This document shows positions 5,165-5,239 of a stretch of 5,239 nt of DNA, piece after piece (the first letter of the stretch is position 1; every line of letters starts with the position of its first letter). The translations under genes were made by a program, and so were the position numbers. Source of the DNA: Chloroflexota bacterium (GTDB lineage: Bacteria > Chloroflexota > Anaerolineae > 4572-78 > J111); NCBI GenBank assembly GCA_003694775.1, contig RFJV01000260.1:1-5239 (forward strand), in the 5' to 3' direction. The notes under the pieces are model-generated. The model was not told the origin of the DNA. It made no database searches and worked only from the letters and a program-made list of their open reading frames with translations.

Positions 5165-5239
5165 CACGAATTTTTCGCGAATGCACGAATGGTTATGGCC
5201 CGTCGATTATTCGTAAATTCGTGGTTTCGTGTATTCGTG
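5165..5239. repeat. 8-base-periodic inverted repeat, copy B, reaching the window end
   Basis: This is the same design as copy A. CGAAT occurs at 5167, 5178 and 5186 on the left, and TTCG at 5210, 5218, 5226 and 5234 on the right, every 8 bases. CACGAAT (5165-5171) pairs exactly with ATTCGTG (5233-5239), and the inner ACGAAT (5185-5190) pairs with ATTCGT (5209-5214) around an 18-base loop. A second block, CGCGAAT (5176-5182), pairs with bases 5217-5223 with one G-U. The left arm has one 11-base step (5167 to 5178), which leaves an uneven internal loop. The outer stem may continue past the window. Bases 5123-5164 before it hold nothing I can name. Confidence 0.75.

Overview
The window is a compact bacterial chromosomal segment of moderately high GC. 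It holds eight recognisable protein genes and one 36-residue candidate, all on the + strand. Strong AGGAGG-type ribosome binding sites, near-consensus sigma-70 promoters (TTGAC..TATAAT), a type II thymidine kinase, a short PSD-A-type phosphatidylserine decarboxylase and an L27 without the N-terminal extension typical of Firmicutes would fit a Chloroflexota (Anaerolineae-like) genome. That placement is an inference from general character; no rRNA or other taxonomic marker is present.

Region 1 (1-1372) holds pssA and psd, overlapping by four bases (ATGA). They encode the two consecutive membrane enzymes that turn CDP-diacylglycerol and serine into phosphatidylserine and then phosphatidylethanolamine. 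Region 2 (1373-2714) is a ribosomal-protein operon, rplU-rpmA-rpmE. It starts from one excellent promoter plus a probable second one, and ends in a textbook intrinsic terminator. Its rpmE product is about twice the usual length: a normal zinc-type L31 is followed by a charged helical linker and a domain resembling the RNA polymerase alpha-CTD/NusA-CTD helix-hairpin-helix fold.

Region 3 (2715-4653) holds tdk, sufE and a calcineurin-like phosphoesterase gene, packed with a 4-base overlap and a 14-base gap. The terminator's T-run touches the tdk ribosome binding site, so transcription of this group probably depends on read-through or on a promoter not visible here. The genes cover thymidine salvage, Fe-S cluster sulfur transfer and a phosphoesterase of unknown substrate, with no obvious shared pathway.

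Region 4 (4654-5239) is mostly non-coding and the least ordinary part. Two long imperfect inverted repeats, built from an 8-base unit (CGAATNNA on the left arm, TTCG every 8 bases on the right), flank an isolated mini-gene. That mini-gene has a full-consensus promoter (TTGACA-16-TATAAT), a leader with a seven-G run, a ribosome binding site, a 36-aa single-pass membrane protein and an 11-bp GC-rich terminator.

The items most worth follow-up are the L31 fusion, the mini-gene with its complete transcription unit, and the 8-base-periodic inverted repeats.
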